Shown here piece by piece: positions 11,816 through 26,800 of a stretch of 64,000 bases of DNA. The first letter of the stretch is position 1. The number at the start of each line of letters is the position of its first letter. This DNA is from Arenicola marina (lineage: Eukaryota; Annelida; Polychaeta; Arenicolidae), in NCBI GenBank assembly GCA_964019135.1, contig OZ025260.1, forward strand, positions 36,809,373 to 36,873,372, read 5' to 3'. The notes under the pieces are model-generated. The model ran no database searches. It saw only the letters and a list, made by a program, of their open reading frames with translations, and was not told the DNA's origin. A program made the position numbers and the translations under genes.

Positions 11816-14800
11816 CACTTCCGGGCTTCCAGTTTCAGCTTGATTCCGTTAACCGGACTCACGCCAACACTGGTAGTTTTAACTGGAATCTGCAAAACAA
11901 AACAAACGTGTTTGTACAAAGAAAGTGCATGCTAGAGATTTCAAAACTCCAGATTCTTGGTGAAACTATGGTCTACTTCTATCTCATCCTCCCTGCGCAG
12001 TGCGCATACTTAGTCATCGTGCATAAGGAGGATGATATGCCAAGTACTTAATAGCAGCACTAGGAGATGATGCCGAGAATGCATACATATATTTAATGCG
12101 TATATATATTTAATGTATTCTTACCCGTAACCTCTACCGCAATCTAATCCGGCCTTTTAATTGTGTTTAAGTAGTCAAACTATGCCATATCATGTCATGC
12201 AAGCGTCTAATAACTTCTTATTTCGGAGAGTACTACAATTATCACTGTAATATAATGTCGGGGTCAGTTTAAACGTCTAGATGATTACATTTATATTATA
12301 AAAAATATCATTTAATATATATATATATTTTTTTTTTAGTTCCATAATCGTACAGCAATCGTACATTTAATATTTTTACAACGTGAAATAACATCTTTCA
12401 TTATTTTCTAACTTCAATGGTAATTCCAGGAGGCCAAAAAATTCTCACCTCTGTCTCGTCACATTTGATGAATCTGTAACGTTGCAGAATGGTTGCCATG
12501 GCGATCTTCACTTCCAGAAGAGCCAGCCTCATGCCCACACAGCCTCTGGGACCGATTCCGAAGGGTAAGTAGCTGTAGGGGTCTCTGGCAGCTTTGGCTT
12601 CAGGAGTGAAGCTGAAATATAAGCAAATATAACATAGTATATATTAAATGTCGGCAACCATATAGCAAGTTTATGCCCAAAATTCAGCGAAGCATCAAGG
12701 CAGCAAGTTATGGAATATGCTCAACAAGGACACAATATAGTCAAATCTGCCAAAGCATTAAAAGCAATACTGTCAACGCCGGATGTGTTCTTCTGTCCCT
12801 GCCGCTGTAATTGTTGCCCATTGTGCAACATAGCTAGTAAGGCTTAAATAACTGGAATGGTTCTTAAAGTTCCATTATCATGTGTACATATAACTAATCA
12901 GTTCAATAACACTTACAACTGTGCCAATGCTTATTGTTGACTTTACTATATCGACGCACAATTTATGGTATCCTATCTTACCAGTTCCCGAGAGTGTCAC
13001 CAGATAGGTTGTCCGTTCGTGTAGCGAGGCAGGGTGGCTTACCGTTCTGGGATGAAGCTTTCCGGATCTTCCCACAGTTCTGGATCGTAGTGCATGGCGT
13101 ACACGCTACAGCTCACTATCATTCCCTTCCGGATGTGAATTCCATTGATGGTGATGTCCTCGCCGGCCTCTCGGTCCACTCTGCCGAAACCGGGACGTGC
13201 AATGGCGTAAAACAGGGAATTGCCGAAAGCAGGACATACGATGGCGTAAAACAGGGAACTGCCGGAAGCAGAACGTGCAATGGCGTAAAACAGGGAACTG
13301 CCGATAGCAGGATGTGCAATGGCGTAAAACAGAAAATTGCCGCTAGCAGGTTGTGCAATGGCGTAAAACAGAGAATTGCCGATAGCAGGATGTGCAATGG
13401 CGTAACACAGGGAATCGCCGATGGCAGGAGGTGCAATGGCGTAAAACAGGGAATTAATTTCCGACGTCGTAACTCGTAACCCTATCATTTACATGCTAAT
13501 CTAATGATTTATCGCTTATCGTTCATGAGTAACCGAAATAAGCTTTATACAGTGAGCCACATTTCCGATATCTTAGTGAAATGACCCCCATAAAACCACA
13601 GTTTCACAAGGACGTAAGTGCTTTCATACACGGTGGAATATGGGGCATTGCCACGCCCCTCCCTCCCCCGGGTCTAAGCCTTGGCACCTTCTAGTCCTTC
13701 CATTTCCTTATTTCCCTTTGACTTCGCTGGGCGGCGGCGTGGCCAATTTGTCGATCAAACACTTCTTTGATTTCGTAGTCAAATTTAAAACCGTATATTT
13801 CATTCTACCAAGGTATGACGCTCCCGTCACTGGCCCTACCCTACCGTCTTCAGCGTATGGACATTACTGAGTAACTGAGTCTTAAACAGTCCGAGAGTTG
13901 GACGGATGCCAGATTAGCCTGGCATATACATTGCACACCTCGGTGCAGCCGGGTACATCCGCAGCGTCTCGTCAATACACATCCTCAGATAAGGCATCTC
14001 CTTGCACTTGTCGTAGGTGATTTCATCCTGTGACAGAAAATAAAGGGCAGATGTTCACCGTAGTGAATAAAAAACATGGCGCCGATAAAAGTCCAAAGGG
14101 TAGAAATCAAGAACAATGACCAACCAACTGGCCTCCGTGAGCTGATACGTAACACAGGCTTTTACATTCTATGACGGAGCTTTCTGGAGCTTGAGTACGC
14201 ACCTGATCGCCCAGGACCGAGTCAATCTCTTCCAGCAGCTTGCCCTGCTTGTCTTGGTGCAGAGCCAGACTGTAAGCCAGGTACGAAATAGCCAGAGCGG
14301 TCGTTTCGTACCCAGCGACAAAGAAGACCAGAGCCTGTGCCAAAATCTCCCCATGTGTCAGCTCTAGTAGGACGGAAAGTAGTGCCGTATATATATTTAT
14401 AGTGCAGTAAATCATGCCTTAATGGTTCCACACAATGCTTTACAATGTTAGACGTTTAGAGAACGCACGGAAAAGCCAGACGTCTACACAGTACATGATA
14501 ATGTTAGAAGTCCACACATTATTGGTAATGTTGGATGTCTACACAATACATGGTAATGTTAGACGTCTACACACTCCATGGTAATGTTAGACGTCTACAC
14601 AATACATGGTAATGTTAGACGTCTACACATTACATGGTAATGTTAGACGTCTACACACTGCATTGTAATGTTAGACGTCTACACAATACATGGTAATGTT
14701 AGACGTCTACAAAATACATGGTAATGTTAGACGTCTACACGACACATGGTAATGTTAGACGTCTGCACAATACCGGGAAATGTTAGACGTCTATGCAATA

Positions 14801-17800
14801 CATGGTAAGGTCAGACGTCTGCACAATACAATACATGGTAATATTAGATGTCTACATAATACATGATAATGTCAGACGTCTACACAATGCATGGTAATGT
14901 CTGACGTCTACACAATACATGGTAATGTTAGACGTCAACACAATACATGGTAATGTCACACGTCTACACAACACATGGTAATATTAGACGTCTACACAAT
15001 ACATGGTAATGTTAGACGTCTGCTCAATACATGGTAATGTCAGACGTCTACACAATACATGGTAATGTCAGAGGTCTACACAATACATGGTAATGTTAGA
15101 CGTCTGCACAATACATGCTAATGTTAGACAACACAATACATGGTAATGTTAGACTTCTACGCAATATATGGTAATATTATACGTCTACACACTACATAGG
15201 TCAGACGTCTGCACAATACATGGTAATGCTAGACGTCTGCTCAATACATATTAATGTTAGACGTCTACACAACGCATGGTAATGTTAGTCGTTTGCACAA
15301 TACATGATAATGTCAGACGTCTACACAATACAGGTAATGTCAGACGTCTACATTATACATGGTAATGTTATTAGACTTCTACGCAATACATGGTAATAAA
15401 AGACGTCAACACACTACATGGTAATGTCAGACGTCTGCACAATACATGGTAATGTTAGACGTCTGCACAATACATGGTAATGTCAGACGTCTACACAACG
15501 CATGGTAATGTTAGACGTCTGCACAATACATGACAATGTCAGACGTCTACACAATACAATACATGGTAGTGTTAGACGTCTACACAACACATCTTAATGT
15601 TAGACGTCTACACAATACATATTAATGTTAGACGTCTACACACTACATGGTAATGTCAGACGTCTACACACTACATGGTAATGACAGACGTCTGCACAAT
15701 GCATGGTAATATTAGACGTCTACACACCACATGGTAATGTCAGACGTCTGCACAATGCATGGTAATGTTAGACGTCTGCTCAATACATGGCAATGTCAGA
15801 CGTCTACACAATACATGGTAATGCTAGACGTCTACACAATACATGGTAATGTTAGGCGTCTGCTCAATACATGGTAATGTCAGACGTTTACACAATACAT
15901 GGTAATGTTAGACGTCTGCACAATACATGTTAATGTCAGACGTCTGCTCAATTCATGGTAATGTCAGACGTCTACGCAATACATGGTAATGTTAGACGTC
16001 TACACAATACATGGTAATGTTAGACGTCTACACAATATATGGTAATTTTAGACGTGTGAACAATACATGGTAATGTTAGACGTCCGAACAAAACGAGGTA
16101 ATGTCAGACGTCTACACAATACATGGTAATGTCAGGCGTCTACACAATACATAGTGATGTTAGACGTCTGGTCAATACATGGTAATGTCAGACGTCTGCA
16201 CAATACATGGTAATGTTAGACGTCTACACACTACATGGTAATGTTAGACGTCTGCACAATGCATGGTAATGTCAGACTTCTGCACAATACATGGTAATGT
16301 CAGACGTCTACACAATACATGGTAATGTTATTAGACTTCCACGCAATACATGGTAATATTAGACGTCTACACAATACCTGTTAATGTCAGACGTCTGCTC
16401 AATTCATGTTAATGTCAGACGTCTGCACAATACATGGTAATGTTAGATGTCTGCTCGATACATGGTAATGTCAGACGTCTACACAATACATGGTAATGTT
16501 AGACGTCTACACAATACATGGCAATGTTAGACATCTGCACAATACATGGTAATTATAGGCGTCTACACACCACATGGTAATGTTAGACGTCTGCACAATA
16601 CATGGTAATGTTAGACTTCTGCACAATACATGGTAGTATAAGACGTCTACATACAACATTGTAATATTTAGACGTCTACACAATACATATTAACGTTAGT
16701 CGTCTACACACTACATGGCAATGTTAGACGTCTACACAATATATGGTAATATTAGACGTCTACACAATACATGGTGATGTTAAAAGTCTACACGCTACAT
16801 GGTAATGTTAAACGTCTGCTCAATACATTGTAATGTCAGACGTCTACACAATACATGGTAATGTTAGATGTCTACACAATACATTGTAATGTTAAACGTC
16901 TACACAATACATGGTAATGTTAGATGTCTACACAATACATGGCAATGTTAGACATCTACACAATACATGGTAATGTTATTAGACTTCTACGCAATACATG
17001 GTAATATTAGACGTCTACACTCTACATGGTAATGTCAGACGTCTGCACAATACATGATAATGTTGGGCGTCTGCTCAATACATGGTAATGTCAGACGTTT
17101 ACACAATACATGGTAATGTTAGACGTCTACACAGTACATGGTAATGTTAGACATCTGCTCAATACATGGTAATGTTAGACGTCTGCACAATACATGTCAA
17201 TGTCAGACGTCAGAACAATACATGGTAATGTTAGACGTCTACACAATACATGGTAATGTTAGACGTCTACACAATATGTGGTAATTTTAGACGTCTGAAC
17301 AATACATGGTAATGTTAGACGTCTGGACAAAACGTGGTAATGTCAGACGTCTACACAATACATGGTAATGTCAGACGTCTACACAATACATGGTAATGTT
17401 AGACGTCTACACAATACATGGTAATGTCAGACGTCTGCACAATACATGATAATGTTAGACGCCTTCTGAATACATGGTAATGTCAGACGGCTACACAATA
17501 CATGGTAATGCTAGACGTCTACACAAGACATGGTGATGTCAGACGTCTGCTCAATACATGGTAATGTCAGACGTCTGCACAATACATGGGAATGTTAGAC
17601 GTCTACACACTACATGGTAATGTTAGACGTCTGCACAATGCATGGTAATGTTAGACTTCTGCACAATACATGGTAATGTCAGACGTCTACACAATACATG
17701 GTAATGTTATTAGACTTCTACGCAATACATGGTAATATTAGACGTCTACACTCTACATGGTAATGTCACACGTCTACACAACACATGGTAATATTAGACG

Positions 17801-20800
17801 TCTACACAATACATGGTAATGTTAGACGTCTGCTCAATACATGGTAATGTCAGACGTCTACACAATACATGGTAATGTCAGAGGTCTACACAATACATGG
17901 TAATGTTAGACTTCTACGCAATATATGGTAATATTATACGTCAACACACTACATGGGTCAGACGTCTGCACAATACATGGTAATGCTAGACGTCTGCTCA
18001 ATACATATTAATGTTAGACGTCTACACAACGTATGGTAATGTTAGACGTCTGCACAATACATGATAATGTCAGACTCTACACAATACAATACATGGTAAT
18101 GTCAGACGTCTACATTATACATGGTAATGTTATTAGACTTCTACGCAATACATGGTAATAAAAGACGTCAACACACTACATGGTAATGTCAGACGTCTGC
18201 ACAATACATGGTAATGTCAGACGTCTACACAACGCGTGGTAATGTTAGACGTCTGCACAATACATGATAATGTCAGACGTCTACACAATACAATACATGG
18301 TAATGTTAGACGTCTACACAACACATCTTAATGTTAGACGTCTACACAATACATATTAATGTTAGACGTCTACACACTACATGGTAATATTAGACGTCTA
18401 CACACTACATGGTAATGTCACACGTCTGCACAATGCATGGTAATGTTAGACGTCTGCTCAATACATGGTAATGTCAGACGTCTACACAATACATGGTAAT
18501 GCTAGACGTCTACACAATACATTTTAATGTTAGACGTCTATACACTACATGGTAATGTCAGACGTCTACACTATACATGGTAATATTAGACGTCTACACA
18601 CTACATGGTCATGTCAGACGTCTGCACAATACATGGTAATGTTAGACGTCTACACAATACATGGCAATGTTAGACATCTACACAATACATGGTATTGTTA
18701 TTAGACTTCTACGCAATACACGGTAATATTAGACGTCTACACTCTACATGGTAATGTCAGACGTCTGCACAATACATGATAATGTTGGGCGTCTGCTCAA
18801 TACATGCTAATGTCAGACGTTTACACAAAACGTGGTAATGTTAGACGTCTACACAATACATTGTAATGTTAGACATCTGCTCAATACATGGTAATGTTAG
18901 ACGTCTGCACAATACATGTTAATGTCAGACGTCTGCTCAATTCATGGTAATGTCAGACGTCAACGCAATACATGGTAATGTTAGACGTCTACACAATACA
19001 TGGTAATGTTAGACGTCTACACAATATATGGTAATTTTAGACGTCTGAACAATACATGGTAATGTTAGACGTCTGAACAAAACTTGGTAATGTCAGACGT
19101 CTACACAATACATGGTAATGTCAGACGTCTACGCAATACATGGTAATGTTAGACGTCTACACACTACATTGTAATGTCAGACGTCTACAAACTACAAGGT
19201 AATGTTAGACGTCTACACAATACATGGTAATATTAGACGTCTACACAATACATGGTAATGTTAAAAGTCTACACGCTACATGGTAATGTTATACGTCTGC
19301 ACAATACATTGTAATGCTAGACGTCTACACAATACATGGTAATGTCAGACATCTACACAATACATGGCAATGTCAGACGTCTGCACAATACATGGTAATG
19401 TTATTAGACTTCTACACAATACATGGTAATGTTAGACGTCTACACACTACATGGTAATGTCAGACGTCTACACACTGCATGGTGATGTTAGACGTCTGCT
19501 CAATACATGGTAATGTCAGACGTCTGCACAATACATGGTAATGTTAGATATCTGCTCGATACATGGTAATGTCAGACGTCTACACAATACATGATAATGT
19601 TAGACGTCTACACAATACATGGCAATGTTAGACATCTACGCAATACATGGTAATTATAGGCGTCTACACACTACATGGTAATGTTAGACGTCTGCACACT
19701 ACATGGTAATGTTAGACGTCTGCACAATACATGGTAATGTTGGACTTCTGCCCAATACATGGTAATATTAGACGTCTAAACACAACATTGTAATACTAGA
19801 CGTCTACACAATACATACCAATGTCAGTCGTCTACAAACTACAAGGTAATGTTAGACGTATACACAATACATGGTAATATTAGACGTCTACACAATACAT
19901 GGTAATGTTAAAAGTCTACACGCTACATGGTAATGTTAAACGTCTGCACAATACAGGGTAATGTCAGACGTCTACACAATACATGGTAATGTTAGATGTA
20001 TACACCATACATTGTAATGTTAGACGTCTACACAATAAATGGTAATGTTAAAAGCCTACACACTACACGGTAATGTCAGACGTCTAGACAAAACATGTTA
20101 ATGTTAGATGTCTACACAATACATGGTAATGTTAGACGTCTGCTCAATACATGGTAATTTCAGACGTTTACACAATACATGGTAATGTTATTAGACTTCT
20201 ACGCAATACATGGTAATATTAGACGTCTACACTCTACATGGTAATGTCTGATGTCTACACAATACATGGTAATGTTAGACTTCTACGCAATACATGGTAA
20301 TATTAGACGTCTACACACTACATGGTAATGTCAGACGTCGGCACAATACAATACATGGTAATATTAGACGTCTACACACTACATGGTAATGTCGGACGTC
20401 TGCACAATGAATGGTAATATTAGACGTCTACATACTACATGGTAATATCAGACGTCTGCTCAATACATGGTAATGTCAGACGTCTACACAATACATGGTA
20501 ATGTTAGGCGGCTACACAATACATGGTGATTTTAGATGTCTACACAATACATGGTAATGCTAGACGTCTACACAATGCATGTCAAAGTTACATTGAACCA
20601 TGTTACAATATGTCTTCAGCACATACGGACTTGAAATCGCATCAACGAGTTCGACAGTTCGAGTCAGGCAACAGGTGATATAACTCACTAGTTCTGCTCC
20701 AGACTCCTCTCTCGCCCTCCACCAAGTCTGTCGCGGCGTCTCCGGCTTGCCCGTCCAGGACTTTCTTCACATCGGGATCATCGATGTGGGCTGTGAGCAT

Positions 20801-23800
20801 CAGCTGCAGGAAGTCCTTGGCTTGCTGCAAGGCCCATCAACAAATAGTGTGACTCATCGAAAGCAGTTTGGAAGAGTTAACATTGGTGGGATTGGTGGTT
20901 AGTTTTACGTATGACGCTAAAACCTCTGCACGCAACAATGAGAAGGATCGAGGTAGAAAGAAGCCCTGTCACCGGGAATAACTCATACATTTGTATGCTG
21001 TACAGTGAGAGAAATTGACACCGTGAGGCTCGAACCACGCACCGGCCGCTTGGGCAGGCCCCTGCAAAGTGCCCTGGACAATACGCTACCTCCGATCGCA
21101 GGTAACTGTGAATATAACGATACTTTACTGCCTGTGTCGCCTATACTGCTGAAAACTCACGATTTCTGGATGATCTTCCCGGTGTTTGATGGCGTCGTTT
21201 GTAACCTTGCTGAAGAAGGTTGTGACATCACGCGGGAAAAAGGCCATTCCGAGTTTACCCAGGAACTTAGCCAACTTGGGCATAAAAACTAAAACCAACA
21301 CAAACCGTTTTTACCATTTTCATGACGGGAAGCTGATGGGATGCTGAGAGTAACGAAGCCTCCGCGAAAAATGAATTCTTATGAGTGACACACATCAATA
21401 GAACCTGACTTAGTCGATATAGCGCACCTCATTCCTATCTGCAAGCCTTAACGCCATATAACGTTACCGCATCCCATGGTCAATACATCAAATACTCACA
21501 TAACCGTACAGAACAAACATGTCTGTTTACGGCTGGATCATCAGGTATAGATTGACAAGCGGGTAAACGTTGGGAACCTCTTTAACGCTTACTAACCTTG
21601 GCGTAGACAACGCAACTGATTCGACATATCTCACAATTCCATTCACCATTATAACAACGGAATGTCTCAATATAAACAAATTAATTTACGGTCAAAGAGA
21701 TATTTATAAAACAGGTGCTACACGTTCGGTGGTAATGTTATTTTACCAAAACAATTGATTTATAACTTACTCAAAAGGATTAGTCGTGGATCTTTAATAT
21801 CGCGGAAGAAAGACTTGTTGGCCATTCGCACGAACTGGCTGTTGGGGTCTTTCTGCGTGTCCAGCTCAATCCCAAACGCGGTCCCAGCGATGGCGTCCAT
21901 TGTAAAGTTACCAGAAAGCCTGTCAACACAATATACAAGGGGATTAGCATCCATTATTATATTGGTTCCCCAGAAATAAACCCCTTTTAAGACAACTAAC
22001 ACGTCAGGACCTTGTATATAGTGGTGGTGCTTGATTTCAAGGGCATGCTATATATTGCAAAAACAAATTGCATTGGGATAAGTTTAGTTTGTTTATATAA
22101 GTGTTATGTATTAGATATGGTGTGATCTTTAACAGTTGTTTGGGGTGGTTACTTAGGGGGTGGTGCGATGTTTAGGGTGGTTACTTAGGGGGTGGTGCGA
22201 TGTTTAGGGTGGTTATGTGGAAGGTGGTGCATTGTTTGGGGTGGTTATCTAGGGGTGGTGCATTGAGTTGGGGTCGTTACGTACGAGGTGGTGCATTGTT
22301 TGGGGTGGTTATGTAGAGGGTGGTTCGATGTTTGGAGTGGTTAGGTGGGAGGTTGTGCATTGTTTGGGGTGGATATGTAGGAGGTAGTGCATTGTTTGGG
22401 GTGGTTATGTGGGAGGGAGTGTATTGTTTGGGGTGGTTATGTAGAAGGTGGTGCATTGTTTGGGGTGGTTATGTAGGGGGTGGTTCATTGTTTGGGGTGG
22501 TTATGTAGAGGGTGGTGCATTGTTTGGGGTAGTTACTTAGGGGGTGGTACATTGTTTGGGCTAGTTACTTAGGGGGTGGTGCATTGTTTGGGGTGGTTAT
22601 GTACAGGGTGGTTCGATGTTTGGAGTGGTTATGTGGGAGGTGGTGCATTGTTTGAGGTGGTTATGTGGGAGGTGGCGCATTGTTTGGGGTGGTTATGTAG
22701 TGGTGTTGCATTGTTTGGGGTGGATATGTAGGGAGTGGTGCATTGTTTGGGGTGGTTATGTAAGGGGTGGTGTATTGTTTGAGGTGGTTAAGTAGCGGGT
22801 GGTGCATTGTTTGGGGTGGTTATGTAGAGGGTGGTGCATTGTTTGGGGTGGTTATGTAGGGGGTGGTGCATTGTTTCGGGTGGTTATGTAGGGGGTGGTG
22901 CATTGGTTGGGGTGGTTAAGTAGGGGGTGGTGCATTGTTTGGGGTGGTTATGTAGGGGTGGTGCGATGTTTGTGGTGGTTATTTAGAGGGTGGTGAGACG
23001 TTTGGGATGGTTATGTAGTGGTGGTGCGATGTTTTGGGTGGTTATGTAGGGTTGGTGGGATGTTTGGGGGTTGTTACATATGGGGTGGTGCATTGTTTGG
23101 GGTGGTTATGTAGGGGGTGGTGCGATGTTTGGAGTGGACATGTAGAGGGTGGTTATTTTGGGGTGGTTATGTAGAGGGTGGTGCGATGTTTGGGGTGGTT
23201 ATGTGGGAGGTGGTGCATTGTTTGGGGTGGTTATGTAGGGGGTGGTGAGACGTTTGGGGTAAGACGGCAGCCAGGACTATCGGGACGCACAGGTGGAGGA
23301 TTATGTTGTATATAGAGGCGGGACAAATGGAAAAGGAGCTGTTTTATGTGCATCCTAAGTAGTCTTTAAATACGTGTAGACACAGTGGCATAGTTAACAC
23401 AATGGACATACGTGCGTTGTGGTTAAAGCAATATGCTTACATGCGCCATCTTAGATTTTTTACATTTTAGAATCAAGACTAATAGTATCTCAACATCTAT
23501 GATGCATATATTTTATATCTCTTTGAGTCTGTAAAATAAACATTTCAACATAAAACTGCGCGGTTTATTTATATCGCGCGCGGACGTGGTAGCGAGCCGC
23601 GGTCGACATCACACACAAAATAGCGAACTGCGAACAGGCGCGCAGGGATATAAAGCCGGCCACCAACTTCTGCTCCGTTGATCTAAATGCTTCTCTCCGG
23701 ATAGCCCGCAGGCTTTCAGGATTTAAATTCAAGACAGAATGTACTTATTTGACATGGAAAAGAGGTTGGTAATACAAAAAATTACGGAATATATTGCTTT

Positions 23801-26800
23801 AAAATATTAAAATACGGTCAGTGCAATATACAGGAATATAATAACTTGCGTACTGTTTGATGTCAAAACTTTCTCCTTTTTCACAAATCTCCACCAGTGC
23901 TTGACGTAGGTTCAATGCGCACTTGTGGATCATGTCCGTCATCTGTTTGGAAAGACGTCAAGTCAATACAGCGCAGCCAGGTAATAGGACACTGTTACAG
24001 AGCCAATTTAAGGAACAAACAATTTTAGTGCACGAACTGAAACGAATCTGTTGTATCACTGAGAAAGCCATATGGCTCATTAATTATGAAAATAGTTCGT
24101 TTCCGCTCCAGTTACATGCACACCGGGTATTTAGGCGAGAAAAACAAGATCCTTTCTTGTCACTTATAAAGGAGTCAAGAAGTATCCAATGATAGTGGTG
24201 ATGATTCACGACCTACATTAAAGGTCCCATGATTTGTAAAATTATCAAATAATTGTATTGACAGGCCTGTCGCGCGTATTTAAGTTTTATTAATAGTTGT
24301 GACGAACACATTAGACCAAAAAGAGGTCATATTTCATCCTACAAACACTTTTATTTTCCTTCGCATGCGGTCTGTAAGCGGTCAATATGTGGTTTTTGTT
24401 TTGCTTTACACGTGTCCTTGACTGACCTTACGGAGTCGACTTCCGCTGAATGTCGGGGTCAGCAGAGCACGCACGTGTTTCCAGTGGTCATCACGGAGAA
24501 AGGTCAACATCTTGTCCAGTGGGTAGTCATTAAACTCCATATCCTGCATGGAAAAGCACGATTTGAACGACAATGACCAACATCAAGCTTTCCATTCGCT
24601 AGGGGGAGCTCCGTGTTTCCGACCAGATCACTGCTGTCGGCAGGGAGCAAAATTCAAGACTTTTGAAAAATTGTCAAATTAGTTATATTTTCTATTAAAG
24701 TACCATTTTCCGGAATGAAACGTAACAAGCCTTGCACAGCAAATTGCTCAGGGACCCATTTCGAACGATATGTAAGAAGGAGCTCTTTCCTTCATGCTCC
24801 TGATACCGTGTGTCATAAGGTATAAGCTGGGTGCACAGCATTAATATGTACTAATCCCTGGCGTATCAATTAGGCGGTCGATAGCCGGAGTGTATTGCGG
24901 AAGTAGCCGACAGCGGACTGATGTCTAACGCCACCCCTAGCGGTGTCGACAGCAGAGAATGGGACAGCATGCCTCGTATGCATCTCGTTACAACGAGACT
25001 ACAATAATACGATCTGCAACTAAATAATGTAAACTGCCCGAATGTACTAATATTATCTGTATATAATATTGTATAATGTACCTGTCTGTTCTGGAACGAA
25101 CTAAACCGTTTGACGAGAATTTCTTTCGCAAGCTTCGGGTCGAATGTCACCAGCACTGGCTTGGGCCCAGCAAAAAAACTGAGTGAGACAGTTCAGCACA
25201 ATTAGTAAACATAATAAGATAGGAATAAATCTAGTTCCTGTTAAGAATCTTAGGTACGAATATCCCTATTTGTTATCACTTACACTGTTTGCTATAACTG
25301 CTTTGATAATTAATTAATTAATACAATTCCACACAGTAATAGTGTGTATGTAACTACAACTAGATTAGATTTCAAGAATAAAAACTAAGACTACTTAATG
25401 ATAATCGCTAGCATATTATCGATATAGAAGCGAGACGTTTGATTTTCAGCCTCACAACAGTTTCACTTCCGATACGTAAAACGTATCACATTATTGTATC
25501 CTATCATCTATATTGCCCATAACGGGGAGCGCAGCCACTAACTTACCCGACAACTTGTCCATATTCCCGTCGCAATTCCAGGTCATATTTCACTATGCCC
25601 TGAGAATGAAACACCAAATAGTTTGAGTAATGGCCGTGGGTACAACGGTGACGGCTTTAGTGAACAGGGTGACCACAGTACACATTTTGTTTTCAATTAG
25701 AATCTTTGCACTGGAGAACAATGTCGCTAATTCTGTAGTCGACAATTCCGCCAAAGTTGGTTTCTCCTCAGTACGTCACTAGTCGGCCTGATACCATGGA
25801 GCACCAAGTCTTGGGGTAGGCCACTTTAAGTGGTGTAACCGTTATCAGCATTAGATACCTCCACTGCCGGCTTGTCTCACCTTAGTAAAGAAGCCCATTA
25901 GGGTGCCCACCACGGGGTAGGGACGTGGGCCGTTGATGCCTTGCTTCTTGAAGTAGTCAAAGTCCCTCGTTAGGTACCTGAGGAATAATGACACTGATAT
26001 GAAGACGAGAGAATGAACGAAGATATAGTTCCGCACAAAGTAAGCAGACCACTTTATTAAAGCTTCTTTGAAGAATTAAATGGCCGCTACAAAACGAAAA
26101 CATTCATGTCAAATCTATAAAATTAGAATTGATTCATGAAAAACCCAAAGACCCAAATGTGGTAACGTGGTACACAAGTATATACGGCCGAACAACGACT
26201 ACAGGTGGTAACATTTGACCCAGGTTATAAATTACTTCCACCGGCGGTTAGATATACAAATCCATTGCCCTGGCTACAAGCCCAGTCAACACACCAGGGT
26301 TTATCCCTGGATTATGTTCCGCGTGCGAATATGGGAATTATTTCATTCATCTAATGAAAGCAAACATTACAGTGCAAAGCTAACGCTAGCGCCAAATTTA
26401 CTGTAGCCATTTTGGCTAATCCTGTAAAACTAAAACAGCCAAATGCAAATCCATGCGGAGATGATCCCGCCCCTCCATGCGGAGATGCCCCCCCCCCCCT
26501 CCTCCCAGGGTATGATTCCCCACAGTGGCAAGATATGTCATTTTTCATTAGCCAACTGGTGACATGGCGAGCGGCTAGCGTAATGGAAGAGTGTCCCGTG
26601 TGACATGCGGAAGTGTCCCTCCAAAGGCAGTGGCCAGCCTAATATAAAGTACATGATCTTGAGACCATGGCCTCGTTCGCAAACGACAGCTAGTCGACTA
26701 TTTCTTGACCTAGGTTTCGCCATTGCGCCTGCGCATTACAACCTAATGCCGAACGCGGGATAGTCGAAAAGGGTTGACAGTCTGTCTCGTCAACAATAAC

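Noticed and set aside
20642..20830. Separate small gene
   Set aside because: This is exon 9 of gene B with read-through into both introns.
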